60,000 nt of DNA from Glandiceps talaboti (GCF_964340395.1 NC_135553.1:18826501-18886500); one strand, 5' to 3'; positions 1 to 14,726 are shown, counted from the stretch's first letter. A program made the numbers and translations. The notes: generated from the sequence alone by a model not told the origin.

Positions 1-907
1 GGTCATGACCTGTCGCATTTTCCAGTCTGATAAAGAGGGTACATTATAGGATAAAACAGAGGGTGAGTTCAGTATAAAAACTGATTGTGATGTGTTAGCC
101 AGACTGTTTGTGCCACTGATCTGTGACTATGATAACTCTCATAGTCAGACAAGAGCTAGATGCAGTCACAGATGCAGTGCTGTAGACAGACAGTCCAGCT
201 AATGGATTGCAAATGTCTTTTACCCTGAACGTGTCCATGGAAAGTGTCACTGATTAATCAATCTTATTGGGGGGTGGGGGTGGGGGTGGGTGGGGGTGGG
301 GGTAGTGACTGACTAATGTTATACTTTCCCTGGTCATCACAATTTAGTCATTTCACAATTTCATAGTATGAATTTGTGTGCACTACTGTTAACCAATGCA
401 ATGCTTGAAATATTATGCGAGCCCTTTCAAATCAGCCATGACAACTAGAATGTTTTAGACTACCACAAACTTCAGAGACATGTTACGGTAGAGAACGCTT
501 TGTGAACAGAACGAACATTTGTTTTTATGGATGACATGGGACAATTGAAGACAAGACGGGGCTGATTAGTGAAAAACAAGGTGGCAGTTGGGAACAAATC
601 TGGGAACAAAAGGCTTTTAAGGCACTCTTGTGTCCTGACAATACCACTGTGGTATGTGTATGTTATGCAAAATTCTGAAGCTACATATAATGAGATGACT
701 TTTATATTTGAATACATCTCATATACTAGTAGTTTTTCACATGTGTGGTAATATCATTCCAGAAGGGTCCCAATGTGCCATGGCAAAACATAGAAGCTCA
801 CTTTGTATCCTGAACATGTCCCAGTATTGCTGTGGGTCAGAGTAATATAATCATATATGGTATTCAATATTGACAATAACATCATCTCCATCTATCTTTC
901 TCTATAG
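1..907. other. Upstream flank or intron of FBF1
   Basis: No exon of FBF1 can be placed here with confidence, although the phase of exon 1 demands one upstream. The only notable feature is the G-rich run at 269-302. The short ORFs at 472-751 overlap on both strands and show no protein character. Confidence 0.5.
269..302 (+). repeat. G-rich GGGGGT repeat
   Basis: Six runs of three to six G separated by single T bases. This is a simple repeat with strong potential to form a G-quadruplex on the plus strand. Confidence 0.8.
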
Positions 908-962
908 GGATGATGATTTCTATAGTAATCTAGCTGCCAATTTTGGTGAACCTAGTGAAATG
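908..962 (+). CDS. FBF1: FBF1 exon 1 (window numbering)
   Basis: Acceptor TCTATAG, donor ATG|GTAAG. Codes [18 protein letters not shown], resembling the GDDVFSTMAGLEE stretch near the vertebrate N-terminus. Enters in phase 2 and leaves in phase 0, so at least one coding exon lies upstream. Confidence 0.8.
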
Positions 963-3900
963 GTAAGTAGCTCTTAACTCTCTGTACTCAAAAACGTTTG
1001 CTTTGTGTAAGGGGATAGTAGAGTAGCCTGACTGATTCATCGTTGAGTTGTAACTGAAGTTGTATACCCCAGTACAGTAAGACTATAGGAATGCAAACAA
1101 CAATGAATATCTCAGCCTAACAGTAGTAGAGTAGATACAACATGAATATTCAGATATGCTTGCATATTTAACACAAACTATTATTCTGATTGCTCTTCAG
1201 TCTGATGTATCTGAAGCAGACCCAGCAGAATTAGCTAGAACATTAGAGGTAATGTACATCAAAATACTTTCTTTTACTACTGTATTTCTAATACTTTGTA
1301 AATTTCCATCAAGGATTATCAACATTTATTCTACATGAACATGTGTACTTCATGCGTAAATCTTGCTTCTTCTAGGGACGATCACACAATGTCACACAAG
1401 CTCCATAAATGAACATTCACAAGTATGACATTGATAGCTCATGCAGTGGTTCAATGACTAGTAATAATAATAATAATAATAATGTTGGTTTCTTATATAG
1501 CGCTTTCCCACTCCGTGCTCAAAGCGCTTTACAATTATTACCCCTGGCTCGGATCAGAACAGCACAACGGCCCTTTAGTCTTCCTCAACTCCCCGGGGAG
1601 CATACAATCCATTGCAGCCATTTAAGCGCATAGGATTAAAGCCTTCACATTGCAACCTACATCCTACCAGGTCCCCAGTTATACAGCTGGGTTGACTGAG
1701 GCACAGTCGTGGTTCAAATCTTGCCCAAGGACTTTAGCCACTCAGAAACAAACAGCAGGCAGCGACGGGGCTCGAACCTGCAACCTGTAGATTCCAAGCC
1801 GGTCACGCTAACCATTCACCCATCATGACTCCATAGTACACATGCGCATCCTATATACTATGCAATGGTTTTTTTTGGTGGTTTTACCCAAGGATGCATT
1901 GCAGTGCAATGACTACGCATGCACATTCTATATACATGTACTAAGTGCATTCTCCACTCGGAGGACACTATCTACAATATCATCATGAGGCAGCCAGTCA
2001 CAAATGAATCTACCCTGCGCGAGTGTATGGGCTTTGCCTAGTTATGATATTACTTTTATATATGATGTAAACCATGATGAAACTTGCAGTGGTTACACCA
2101 CTATGATCGCTGAAATGTAAAAACACCGTAAACACATTAGAATATTAACAGAAACCCAGTACTGTATATCACATTTATTTAGCAGTAAATTTTAATCAAC
2201 TTATCGACATCTCGGTAGTAAATATAGAACCTGTTATCATTGAAGGCATGAAAGTTTTCTAAATTTGTATTGGTTAGAAGTGTTAATATGAAGTTCAGCA
2301 ATTGCATTAATTCCAGGCCCCCTCCCTCCCTCCCTAAATGAACAAAGTTCGTTTATAGAGCTTTTGTGATATTATGCTATCGTTCCTTATCAAGTGTAAA
2401 ATATAGGACAGAGGAATCAACTTTTTCTGAGGCAAGTACATTGTCCATGGGATGAATCACCAACAGTATGAATAATATACATTAATGAACCGTGCCTGAT
2501 GTGTGTCAAATCACATATACTGTAATCAAAACTGTAAAGCACTTCTCATTATTATAAGGCCTAAAAAATAATTGTTTGGTTCCGATTACCCGACCCCACC
2601 TAGCTTTTTACTGCCGACCCTACACTTTTTTAACTTTTGAGAAAAAAAAAATAAAATCGCAAAAATTGTGAAGTCTCACAAGAAATAGTGGATGAGGAAA
2701 GTGACATCAACTTAAAAAGACAAAACTTCCAATCTGTAATGGCTGTACATCTGATAGGAAGAAATAAACAACACAGAGACCATTTGAAAAACAATGGAAA
2801 ACCTGAACTAGACACTCACACATAAAAAATATGTAATATGATAAAATAAAATAAAAAATCTACCTACCCCACCTATTCTAAAATTGCGTGTAATCAGAAC
2901 CACACAACTTTTTTTATTAGGCCTAATAACCCAGAAGAGAATTCAAAACTTTGTTGTGTTTTTTATGTAGCTCTTTCATTACAACGTAGAAAAACTGTGG
3001 TTGACTATATGGTCTATATCTGTATGTACGTGTAGTGATAATTTTGCATCCTTGCTGGTTGCAAATTAAACCATGCTATTGTGTGATTATATCATGCAAT
3101 GAGTAATCTAATTTCAGAAAGTAATACTATTAAAGTGGTCATATGGATGGATAAGGATTGGGGTATTTATTTTGGATTTTTTAACTTATAAAACAATTTC
3201 ATCATGGCTTCCTCTTTCAAAAATCAATGTGAAACAATGTATAGCAAGTCCTTGTTTGTAACTCAGTTAAGTGCAGAAGATTAATAGATGTGTAAAAGCG
3301 TTGTTATCGTACATACAATAACAAATTTGTTACACATTTTTCAGCTTTTTGCAATGCATTGAGTTACAAACACAGACTTGGACAATGTTGTTTCACATCG
3401 ATTTTTCAAGTAGGAAGCCATGATTAAATTGTTTCATAAATTAGAAATCCAAAATAAATACCAAAACCTCATCTATATGGCTTCTTTACATGTAAGTCTT
3501 CACTGAATGCCACAGTTATCAATATTAAACAGAAATAACTTATCTACATCTTTTTGGTTATTCTGTGTATACATGCAGGCAGCTGATGACATGGACAATG
3601 ATTTACTTGGATCATTGAAGAAGAAATCAAGTGCTCCGGCCAAAACAGAACCACACAAACTAACAAAACAGAAAACCTTTGACAGTAGTAGCAGTACTAG
3701 TAAAAAACCTGAAAAGAATACAGAAGGTGAGATGAACTATAAAAAGTTTTTTCACAACTTTGAGTTTATTCATTGTTGACCTGAGTGAGGGTGTTAGTCT
3801 ATTAGTCATAATGTATGTTAGTGATGTGAAAAAAGAATGCCATAGTGTAACACTGTTATCAGTGAACAAAAAATCCTTACAGGATTTTCACCTAACTTTT

Positions 3901-4720
3901 TTCAAGGTGTGTAAACTAACACTTGTGCAAACAGATTTGTGTTTTACCAAATAAGATTTGTCTACTCACCCAAACAAAATGGCTTTATCATAATTTATTT
4001 CTCTTTACTATTTGATATTTTTGTCAGACCGTCTCTCTATCTGTCTATAAGAACAGTCTACAAACCCAAATACAATATTCAGCCCTATCAGGCTTCTTAA
4101 CAGCGAGTGCTGGATGATAGCGTGGCATGAATGTCTGTATCTTACAGACTAGTGAATGATGGGAGTCAACAGAAATAATATATTCATGATTGTGCAATGA
4201 ATATTAATGAGAAATGTTTTACTCTAAAGGTATTTAGCACTCAGAAGTCATGAATGTTCATTAATGTCTCACAGCAAAGATACCCTATAAATGCACAAGA
4301 TAAACTTGATGTTTCTCTGAAATCACAAGTAATTGGCAGTGATGTCAATTCATGAAATGACTCTGTAGAACCCATACTTTGTGAAAACATCTTCATTTTC
4401 TGGAGTGGCGTTCCCTTTTAAAGGATAAAAGTAAATGATTTCATGATAAATCTGGATGATGAGCTAGTAGCATTATTAAATGAATTTTTGGAATGTACAA
4501 CACACACACACACACACACATACACACACACACACATGCATGCAAACACACACACACACACGCACGCAAACATACACATACCACACGCACACATATATGC
4601 ACGCAAACACACACACACACACACATATGCACGCAAACACACACACACACACACGCACGCAAACACACACATACCACACACACATGTATGCACGCAAACA
4701 CACACACACACATACCCACC

Positions 4721-4770
<50 letters not shown>

Positions 4771-7700
4771 ACACCACACACATACACACACACATTCAGT
4801 ATTCAAATCCAACCTATTCTGTTTTCTATCTGAGTAGACCTAGATGATGAACTTGCAACATTACTGAATGAATCCCTGAAAGAAACCAAAGCAGCATCTA
4901 CAAAAACAACAAGTTCTGTTAAAACCACTCAAAAAAATAAACCCAAATCATCATCATCATCATTTTATGGAGGTAAGGAATCCCAAACCGTAATGGAAGA
5001 CGTGTATTAGATATAATTGCCCACTGTTTTCTTTGTGACATAGGGGGCCTTGTCACTATGAGTCAAAGATGAGTAGTGGTAAAACTCAATTTTGTCATCA
5101 ATATCTTCCTGACGAAATAATGACAAATTTTGGAGAATGATATAATTTATACCTACCCAACCTTAATTCAAGAGAAAAATGGGAACAACATTGGACATTA
5201 TGATTTATATTTAGGGTACTAAGAACCAATCACATTTTACTAATGTTGGCTGTAACATAAAGGGGTGAAAACAAGTGTTTCCCCCATAGACTTAGTCTAT
5301 GGTAGTTTTGTTTGGGAACCCAGGTAAAATGACATTGGGAACTCAGTCGATTTTACCAACTTACTGCCCTTAGCAAAAATACTGAGACAAGTATTGTCAT
5401 CATGAAGAACAACCAGGGTATAAAATCCATATTTTCTCTTAGAATGTGTACAACTTTGTGTGTATGTACATGTATGTGTCAGGTTAAGGTTAAGCCATAC
5501 TGCAAATTCTATCAAATTGTTGTGTGAAGATTGGTAAACTTAGCCGCTCATGTAAAAGTTATCGATATCTAAGGTGAAATACCTGGTACATGTACAATTG
5601 AAACATATTTTGATAATTTCATTTATATATAGAATTTGATGAAGAAGATCCATTAGCTGGGATACTTTCAGACGATGAAGATGAAAAACCCAAACAGAAA
5701 AAGAAAACGGCACCAGTGCAAACCCCAGCAGCTGAGAAACCACCAGCTATCAGTAGTAAAGACTCTTCACCAGTTGGTAAGTACCGACTAACTAGCCATC
5801 AGTTTTGTTCTTGTTGTGAGTAAGTTTGAACTATATGAAATGATCTGTCTTTCCTCGCCAGTAAAACTGAAAATTAGGCACAATAGTACCATTTGTGCTA
5901 ATAATAATGTCTCACTTTTTTTCACACAGATAGCAGTAGTGCTAGTGGTCAAAGTGCAAGGAAAGCCCCTGTACAGCGGAAGAGAGATGACATTGACCTT
6001 GGCGATGATTTAGATGTCTTGGATACGCTGGGACTCGATGACAGTCCTAGAGGTTTGTTACAGTTATCAATGTTATTAGCCCGGTATACTGAGAGTGTGA
6101 GATATGCATACTGAAAAGAAGCCAGTATTAGACAGACTTGACGCCTTATGTCATGTAGAAAGTAGAACTCAAAACTACATTGTACTTTGTATAAAACCTG
6201 GATACACTGAATAAAAAGTTACTTTTATATATACATAGAGAAGAAATAAAAAATTATCACCCACAATAAATTTTAAAGTTTAAATGTAATGTCATCTAAC
6301 CAATACATATAGAGTTACTTATGCTCCCTAAGGAGTTGAAGAAATTATATTGGGCAGTTGTGCTGATATAGGTCTGTACCAGGGTAATAATTGTGTTAAA
6401 ATAGTGCTATGGCAATGACATCCATTATGGAAGGTGTGTAAATGTGTACCATGAATTGTTATTAGAAGCAATCGGGCACCGCCAGGAAGGGGCTATTACC
6501 CAAATGTTCATTGGGTTTTGCTTGTGTGTGTGTGTGCATTCACACTCATACACCGTATCTCTGGCATGTACCAACTGATTTCAACCAAATCTGGCACAAA
6601 GGTCACATACTATGTGAGACATGCATGTCACTTTGTTTTGTGACCAAATCAAATATGGCAGAATGGTGGCCATGTTTGTTGTAAAATTTTGCGATATGCA
6701 TCATAACTTTGGAGGTGTAATACATAGTGACTCCATTTGAGTACCTTCTTCCATATTATCAAATATGGACTTTTTTATCAACTGATTCAACTTTTGTTTG
6801 ATAAATTGTGCTTACAGGATGACAAAATGTCGGCAATCAGAAATTGACAGATTTCACCAGTACACATCATTTATAAATTAAATGAAATTGCATGGCTGTC
6901 AACACAGTCGTTACTTCACAGAGCCTATATGAATTTGCTGAATGTATGTCACCAATAGGCCATTCCAGACTGCAAACAGGAAATTGAGAATACAGCGCCC
7001 TCACTCAAATTGGGGGTATCATCACCTCATAGTACTGTTTCTTAAGAGCTTTGTTCATTGGTATTCTGTACTAGAAGTGTAAATCAGGGATGCTGTATGT
7101 ATTGTTCAGACATCGGTAAAACAGCAATGCTCTATGATTAACCGAGTAACCTATACCATGTATCCCCTAAGGTATACACAGACAGGAAGTAGAGTGCCAC
7201 CATGGCAAATTTTGGAAAGGCCTATTGGACATCACTCATAAAGGACATGTTATGAAAGACTGTGTCTAGTTATTAATATCCAAACATGAAATAAAGAATT
7301 ACATTTTTGTTGTCTCTTGAACAGACAAGAAGAGTAATAAGGGGACAGATGATGAAATTCAGAGGGCCAAGTCTAAGGTCAACGATCTGTTTGGAAGGGG
7401 GAGCACACCTAAACGTTTAGACAGACCACCAACTGGTGAGAGGAGGGAGTTTGTTCTGGACAAGAAGTACACCAAAAATAAACCTGGTGAGTAACATTGA
7501 GTTCCATGTAGTGACATAACCCAACTTACAGTATGTCAGTACCAATCGGGGATCACAGAAAGCTAGGCAGTGTGCAACTGTCAAGTACTTAAGAATTGGT
7601 CACCTCACTTTGTCTTTCATATCAGTCATCTAGTAACTAAAGGATGAAGTATAGCTGTAAACTGGTTAGCTATCATGTGTTTGAATTACTGTGTTAGTGT

Positions 7701-10700
7701 AACCATAGAGAATTTCGTATTTATTGTGGATTTTAATTGATAACAAATCTGCAGCAGACTGCTATGTTTTTTCTATTAAGTTCTTATACCAGGGTCAGAC
7801 TCTAACAGACCCCCATAATGCATTAGTACCAGTTTGGCATCAAATAAAAGGGTACTAAATCTCTAACTCTGATTTCACTTTTTATTTGATGTGCATTAGA
7901 TACTAAAGAAGGAACTGAAGAGGATTTTTCATTTGGTGGATACATGCCATCAGCAGCCACTCCGCCGGGCTCTAGAGGGGGTACTGCTGGATCTAGGAGA
8001 TCAGTGAGGTCAGTGTAAATGTTTTGTAAGAAATGAACAGAATTAGACAACTTACTAAAATACATATAAATATACCGTATTTACTTATAAGTTTATCAGG
8101 AATCAGATTCAATGTTTTCAGTATATCTCCACAGGCCAGTAAATGAAAGGGAGATATAAAGTAAAAGTGGACTTCAGTTTCATTTTAGCAGTAAGTTTTG
8201 AGGACACATACTGTAGTACGTATCTGTAGAATTTGTGTAAATTTTACATGTAACTAAAACTCTGAAATTCCTGTCTGTCTTCAAATACACAGCTATCAAT
8301 CAGTTCAAACTTCTTGCTGATATATAGTCTAGCAGCTAAATCCCTTGAGCTATTCTGCTTACTTTAAAAGTGTCCAAATAATGCCACTGAGGGCGCTGCG
8401 CCCAAACAGAGGTACTCATCATCTTTCAGCTTTATTCGGCAACCCCCAAAGTGCAGATCCAAGGTGTTACTACAAGACTATTATTCCCCAATATTTGTCT
8501 TCGTTCAGTCAAGGAAAATATGACTGACTTGAGGGGTCCTTGTCACTAGCCAAGTATTGACAAACCCATAGATCACAAGTATTTTCTGGATGAATGAAGA
8601 AAAATATTGGGAAATAATATAATTATATCAGTGCCAGTAATATAAAAAAAATCGAGGAAAGTAATGGAAATTTTGAGCGTTTTGACTTATATTTCGAACA
8701 CAGCAGAACGAGTGATATAGACATGTGTTGTCGTGACACAGAACGACCAGAGTATATATTCCATATTTTTTGGACAAACTTGGTTCTTGCATGGTATAAT
8801 TGCTGATATTATGTGCATGGTTTGTTTAACTCAAAAATTACACAGCTTGATTGTTTAACACCTCCCACTTTTAACATGCTACAGTCACTTACATAGCTAA
8901 CATTTTATTAAAAAATCACTTTTTTGTATTTTTTACATTTCACAGTCATCCATACAGCTAACTTTATAAAAAAAATCACTTTCTTTCCCTCTGTGATATT
9001 TTTGTATCTATTCCATTGTTCTTTTGAGAGAAGTCTCCTTAGTGTGAAGGTTAAGTTACTACAGTGCTATATTTGGGTGTTTGAGGCTTCCATTAAACTC
9101 TACCGGTCAGTTCTCTTCACATGCACTTCCATAGATGCATGATTCAGTGTAAACAGTAATGACACATACTATGCAATGCCAATGGTTGTAGTCTTAAAGC
9201 TATGTAGTCAGTGTTGTCAGTGTCGTGTCTGAGGTACATGTAGTACATGTTTTGTATTTTGTCTCAGTATGGGTTATCAGTGTTCTCCCCAGGAGAGATT
9301 GCAAGGATAGCAACTAATTTGCATATTAATTTACATATACAACATTGTAATTTGCATATTGGTTTGCATAGTGATCAGCATATAATACACATGCCTTCAA
9401 CACTGGAACAAACTCTGACATGTTTATTTTAACACATATACACATGTACATTGAGGATCAGTCATTTCTCTTCATGTGAAAGTATTATTATGATTTTGTC
9501 ATTCAAAGATTACTAAAGCTCAAGGATGGTAGAACACTTTTGAAGCACGGTAGAAACCTGCCAAGCATAGTGACCTAGATGGCAAGGACAGCGTTTTTGC
9601 ACCATGCTTTCTCTATAGTGGGGAGAACACTGGGTTATGGAATGAAAAGAGATCGCTTTCAAATATGTTAAGCAGATCTCCTTTCTCATTCCATGGCTTA
9701 TATTGAAAATGCATTTGTGGTAATGATCTTTGCATCAATCAATAACTGTTAATTAGCTAATACACTTTCTAGGGAAGATGATTTGTGAAAAAAAAAAACA
9801 TTTTCATATTTTCATTATAAGTGACAAAATGTGTAATTCTTAATTGCATATAATCCCTTTGGAAATGCAAAATTACCTATTAGTTTTGATTAATTCTTTT
9901 AAATATCAGGTACAAAATGTACTTTCTTTAGTGATATGCTTCATCTTCAATTTGTTTTTTAATAAAATTTTTATAAAAACATGTCAATTGTTGATGTTTT
10001 GAGTACAACTCTGTACAGTAATTTAATCAATGTATTCTGAAACTTTTACTTTTGATTTTGTGTTTCATTCAGATTTGCTGACGATGGGGATTCTGGTGGA
10101 TCTAGAGGAGGTTCTAACAAGCAATCTGATTGGTTAGGACTTGGAGATTCTCAGTCTAAATCAGACCAGACAGCTGATTGGCTGGGATTGACTGATCCTG
10201 AACCAGTGAAACCCAAACCAAGTACAACAACAGCAAGAACCAATGCTCCTTCACCTAGTCCTGCAGCAAAACGTAACGATGCAAAGAGTGGAGATTTTGG
10301 TTCATCTGCTGGTGCTGGTTATCTTGGCCTTGGTGCTGACGTTGACCTTGACTCACTTGCTCAGTAAGTTGTAACCTGTTAATACAGTACTAGTGTTGTG
10401 CTGTTTATCTTTTTTTTATCTTTTGTTTATCTGTTTACAACTGATTCCAATAAGCCGCACCCCCAACTGTTGTTATTAAACACTTGTATGTTAAATTTAC
10501 ATGTAAATTATCACATGCACATTTCACATGTGTGAACTCCTGTGTTCATCCACAGATAACTAACATATCTCTTGTGTATGTATGTGTGTATGTACATTTA
10601 CACAATGACTTCATATGAATAACATTGCCACAGTTGTAATCAGGTTATTGGGTGTACACTTACATAATGACTTCAAGCTGTGTTACTAAACCTTGCCAAT

Positions 10701-11671
10701 TTTCTAAATAGTCACCTCATTTGTATGTGACTAGTACAGTATTTGGCAACATTCTATTTGTCTTGATTACAGACCACAGCCAGTGACACCACCAAAAAGA
10801 TCAACCACTCCAGATGAAAGTGGACTGGACTTGTTCTCTCCGCCAGAAAAGAAAGATTCATCGTAAGTTGTTGTCAGATCACTTGTAACATTATGCTGTC
10901 ATTTATAAGAAAACGTTGCCATTGTTTAAAAAAAAATGTTTGTTTTTTTAAATTTATTTTAAACCGGTAGTATAAATATCTACAGTTTTTCCAAAGGAAA
11001 TGTGTCTGAAACCGAAGTTTATTTACTACTAAGGTATAATGTTTTGAGAAATAATATACAATACCACGTTATACAATGATGCTTTTATTCCTGTAAGTTA
11101 ACTTTAAAAAAGTGTAGAGATATGTAAGAACCATGTATCATTTTAAATACTTTACTTGTAACCTTAGTACTGACAGTAATCTTTTTCTGTTCATGAAGCA
11201 TGTAAAATGGATAGTATAATCTAAATACATTGCTGGTAATCCAGTCTTCGGTTTACTAAGATAGATGCAAACTAAATATATTGTTCTTCAATGTCGTAGA
11301 TTACACAAGTGGGTGATAGCAGTTCCTCTGTTGCTTGATTCTAATCACCCTTTGATCAACATAGTGTAAACATCGTAAGTCTCAAAACAGCACTTCAAGT
11401 TCATGGTCCTCTAACTAAACTAGTTTTCAGAGATGCCTCCCTACTAAGACTATAATTAAACCAACATCCATTCAAAAGCTTATCACTGTCGTATCAACAT
11501 GTTGTGACAATAGTTTTAGTTTGTGTCTATCTTAGAAAACCGAAGGTTCAACCACCAGGGTGATATTTGGTGTTTAATTTTCTCAGAGTAAAGACGAGTG
11601 AACAATGACTTGATATCAAGTGTAGTTCTGTATTCAAACTGTACTTTGACAGAACCCCATGCCACTGATAT

Positions 11672-11739
<68 letters not shown>

Positions 11740-11935
11740 CAATACAAGCAAATTACTGGTACATATGTAATAATATCTATTATTGATAAACATGTATTTC
11801 ATTTTCAACCACCAGGGTAATATTAGGTGTTCATTTTCTCAGAGTAAAGACGAGTGAACAATGACTTGACATCAAGCGTAGTTCTGTATTCAAACTGTAC
11901 TTTAACAGAACCCCATGCCACTGATATGCACACAC

Positions 11936-12022
<87 letters not shown>

Positions 12023-14726
12023 AATACAAGCAAATTACTGGTACATATGTAATAATATCTATTATTGATATACATGTATTTCATTTTCAGTTCATGAATC
12101 GTAGCTTTAAATCACAACATGCATGTTCTTTGAGATGCGTTATTACTAAACACCTGTATCTGCAATAGACCTGAATTATAGCTTGTTTAGTTTTATCTCC
12201 TATAACTGTAACTCTAATCTCACCAGACTTCCCTGTCTAACCTGTTTGAATGCTTTGATTGAGACATGCTTTGTTTTTTTTTATTTCCACGGCAACCAAC
12301 CTACTGGGTATTCAACCACTGCTGTAAGTGCTACTATACCATGCATAACAATTTGGCTCTCTGTTAGTCTAGTTCCTATACGATGCATTACGATTACTAT
12401 GATCATCTTCACTCACAAGTCACATATAGAGAAAGTCATTATTCTAGCACAAAAATCTGTGCTACCCCCGACTGCGTTCATATAAACGTAGTGATGCTAT
12501 CATGTCTGCACATGATTTTAGTTTCAGACTGGAGAGGTGGAGTTCAGTTAATGAGCAACTGTCTAAAGGAACTAACCAATTGTAACTGCCTGTCAATTTG
12601 TGATGGATTACTACTGACATGCATCATTTACCCTTTGCCTAGCGGGAGTAGCACAGATTTCTGTGCTAGAATAACAACTTTCCCTATACTCGAGTGGAGA
12701 TGGTCGTATCAATAGTAACACGTCGTATAGGAACTAAACTAGCTCTCTGTCCTCTACATCAATCAATTCATGATTATTTCAAACTAATCCTGTAATGCTT
12801 CTAATCCTAGTGCAGCTACTATTCAGCTTATCTTCTTGGCTGTGTTTTGTGAAACGGTTCTCTAAATGTAAATAAATCATTTGATGTATGTTTTGTAACT
12901 CTATGGTGTACATGTGGTATTATCTTAAACACATAACTGTAATCTGGGTAAAGTTTTCCTTGTTTAATTTTCAAAATGTATCATAGAGACAGACAGTATT
13001 TTTAACAAGTTTTAACGTTTAACACAACAAATTGCATTTTTGAAAGCAGTATATATGAAAAGAAGTGCTCGTGATTGTGTAATACAGCTGCTGACATCAG
13101 ACAATCGACAAATAGAAACTGCTACAAACATTTATTTGTGTAGCATACCTAGCATCTCTGTGATAGCACTGTCACTGGCATAGTTTACACCCTGAATAGA
13201 CTTTAACTTAGCACATATACCTGAGAGTTTTGGCAACTTAAGTTATATATACGGTACCTACATGTATTCAAAGACAGTTTTTGCATATTCTTACATGTAC
13301 TATATGTAAAAATATGCACTATAATAATGGTCGGACTTTCCTGTGTAAATGTACGAATTATTTGTGTCATTATCACTGCCATTATTACATTATCACAGCT
13401 TTGTCACTCTCACATCAGCAAACATTAGCATCATTAAAAAACTATTCTCTAATAGATGTATGTCAATGCTGTTGACAATCTTGAAGAAACAAGATAACAG
13501 CCTCGTTCCACAACACTTTTCTGGTCATAAATCTTTGAATTCCCTTTCTTTTTGTTTTTTAAATAGGTCATCATTTCCCTGGGAATCTTCAAAACGTGGT
13601 CATCCTCACAGACGAGGAGTTCCTGAATACAGAGATACTCAGGGTTAGACTCTTTTTACATTGAATATATCATTAAAATTTGTTGGCATGTATCGTAAAT
13701 GCAAACAAAGTCACACAGTTCAAATCAGAAATATGGAATTTATTCTGTCATCATTTCCTTGTTCACAGAGACTACAAAGTCAGTAATATCTTTGTGGATA
13801 GATAGTTTTAGTCTGTAGGACTTTTTAGAATGTTAAGATTGGTAATCACAAAGATGGAAGATGTAAAGCTCTCAGACTGTCAGTTCACATGCAACAACAG
13901 AATACATCCAGGATAAAAATTGAACTGTATCCCATTATAACTGTGGAGTCATGATGGGTGAATAGTTAGCGTGGCCAACTTGGAATCTGCAGGTTGCAGG
14001 TTCGAGTCCCATCGCTGCCATTTGTTTCTGAGTACCTAAAGTCCTTGGGCAAGATTTGAACCACGATTGTGCCTCAGTCAACACAGCTGTATAATTGGTG
14101 ACCTGGTAGAATAGAGATTGCAATGTGAATGCTTTAATCCTATGCACTTATAAAGGCTGCAATGGATTGTATGCTCCCCAGGGAGTTGAGGAAGTATAAA
14201 TGGCCATTGTGCTGCCATTGATCTGTGCTAATAATTGTGAGCGCCTTGAGCTCTAGGAAGAAAGAGTGCATTATAAATTTGCATTATTGTAGCATTTTAA
14301 AGCAGATTACTTGCATATATTTTACTAGATTCATAGTTTGTGTGACTTGGATGTTGTCAGTGATAGTATGTACTCTTACAACTTGCATCTAAGATAAACT
14401 TTTTCTTATCTGTCTCATCAACATACACACAGATGATTATGATTTAGATGACTCAATGAAGAGTCCCAGAGCTGCTGCAATGGCTGATCATTTAGCTCAG
14501 ATTACAAAGATGGAAAAGGAGTCACCTAGGAAACAAGAACAACCTCGACCAGCATCTAGTGATGGTGCCAAGAGGGTGCCTCAGTGGAGACAAGAAATGA
14601 AACAAAAACAACAACAACAGCATCAACAACAGCCAAGACCTTCATCTAGAGATTCAGCTTTTATGTCACAGCAACCTTTGTATAGTATGCCAACGATACA
14701 ACCTGGAACTGATTTACTGAAACAAC

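Noticed and set aside
4418-4847. Several ORFs over 100 codons on both strands
   Set aside because: They translate a CA microsatellite into Thr/His or Cys/Val repeats; no protein signal.
12183-12715. Two overlapping ORFs of 100-110 codons
   Set aside because: Mostly inside the family D inverted-repeat element and without recognisable protein motifs.
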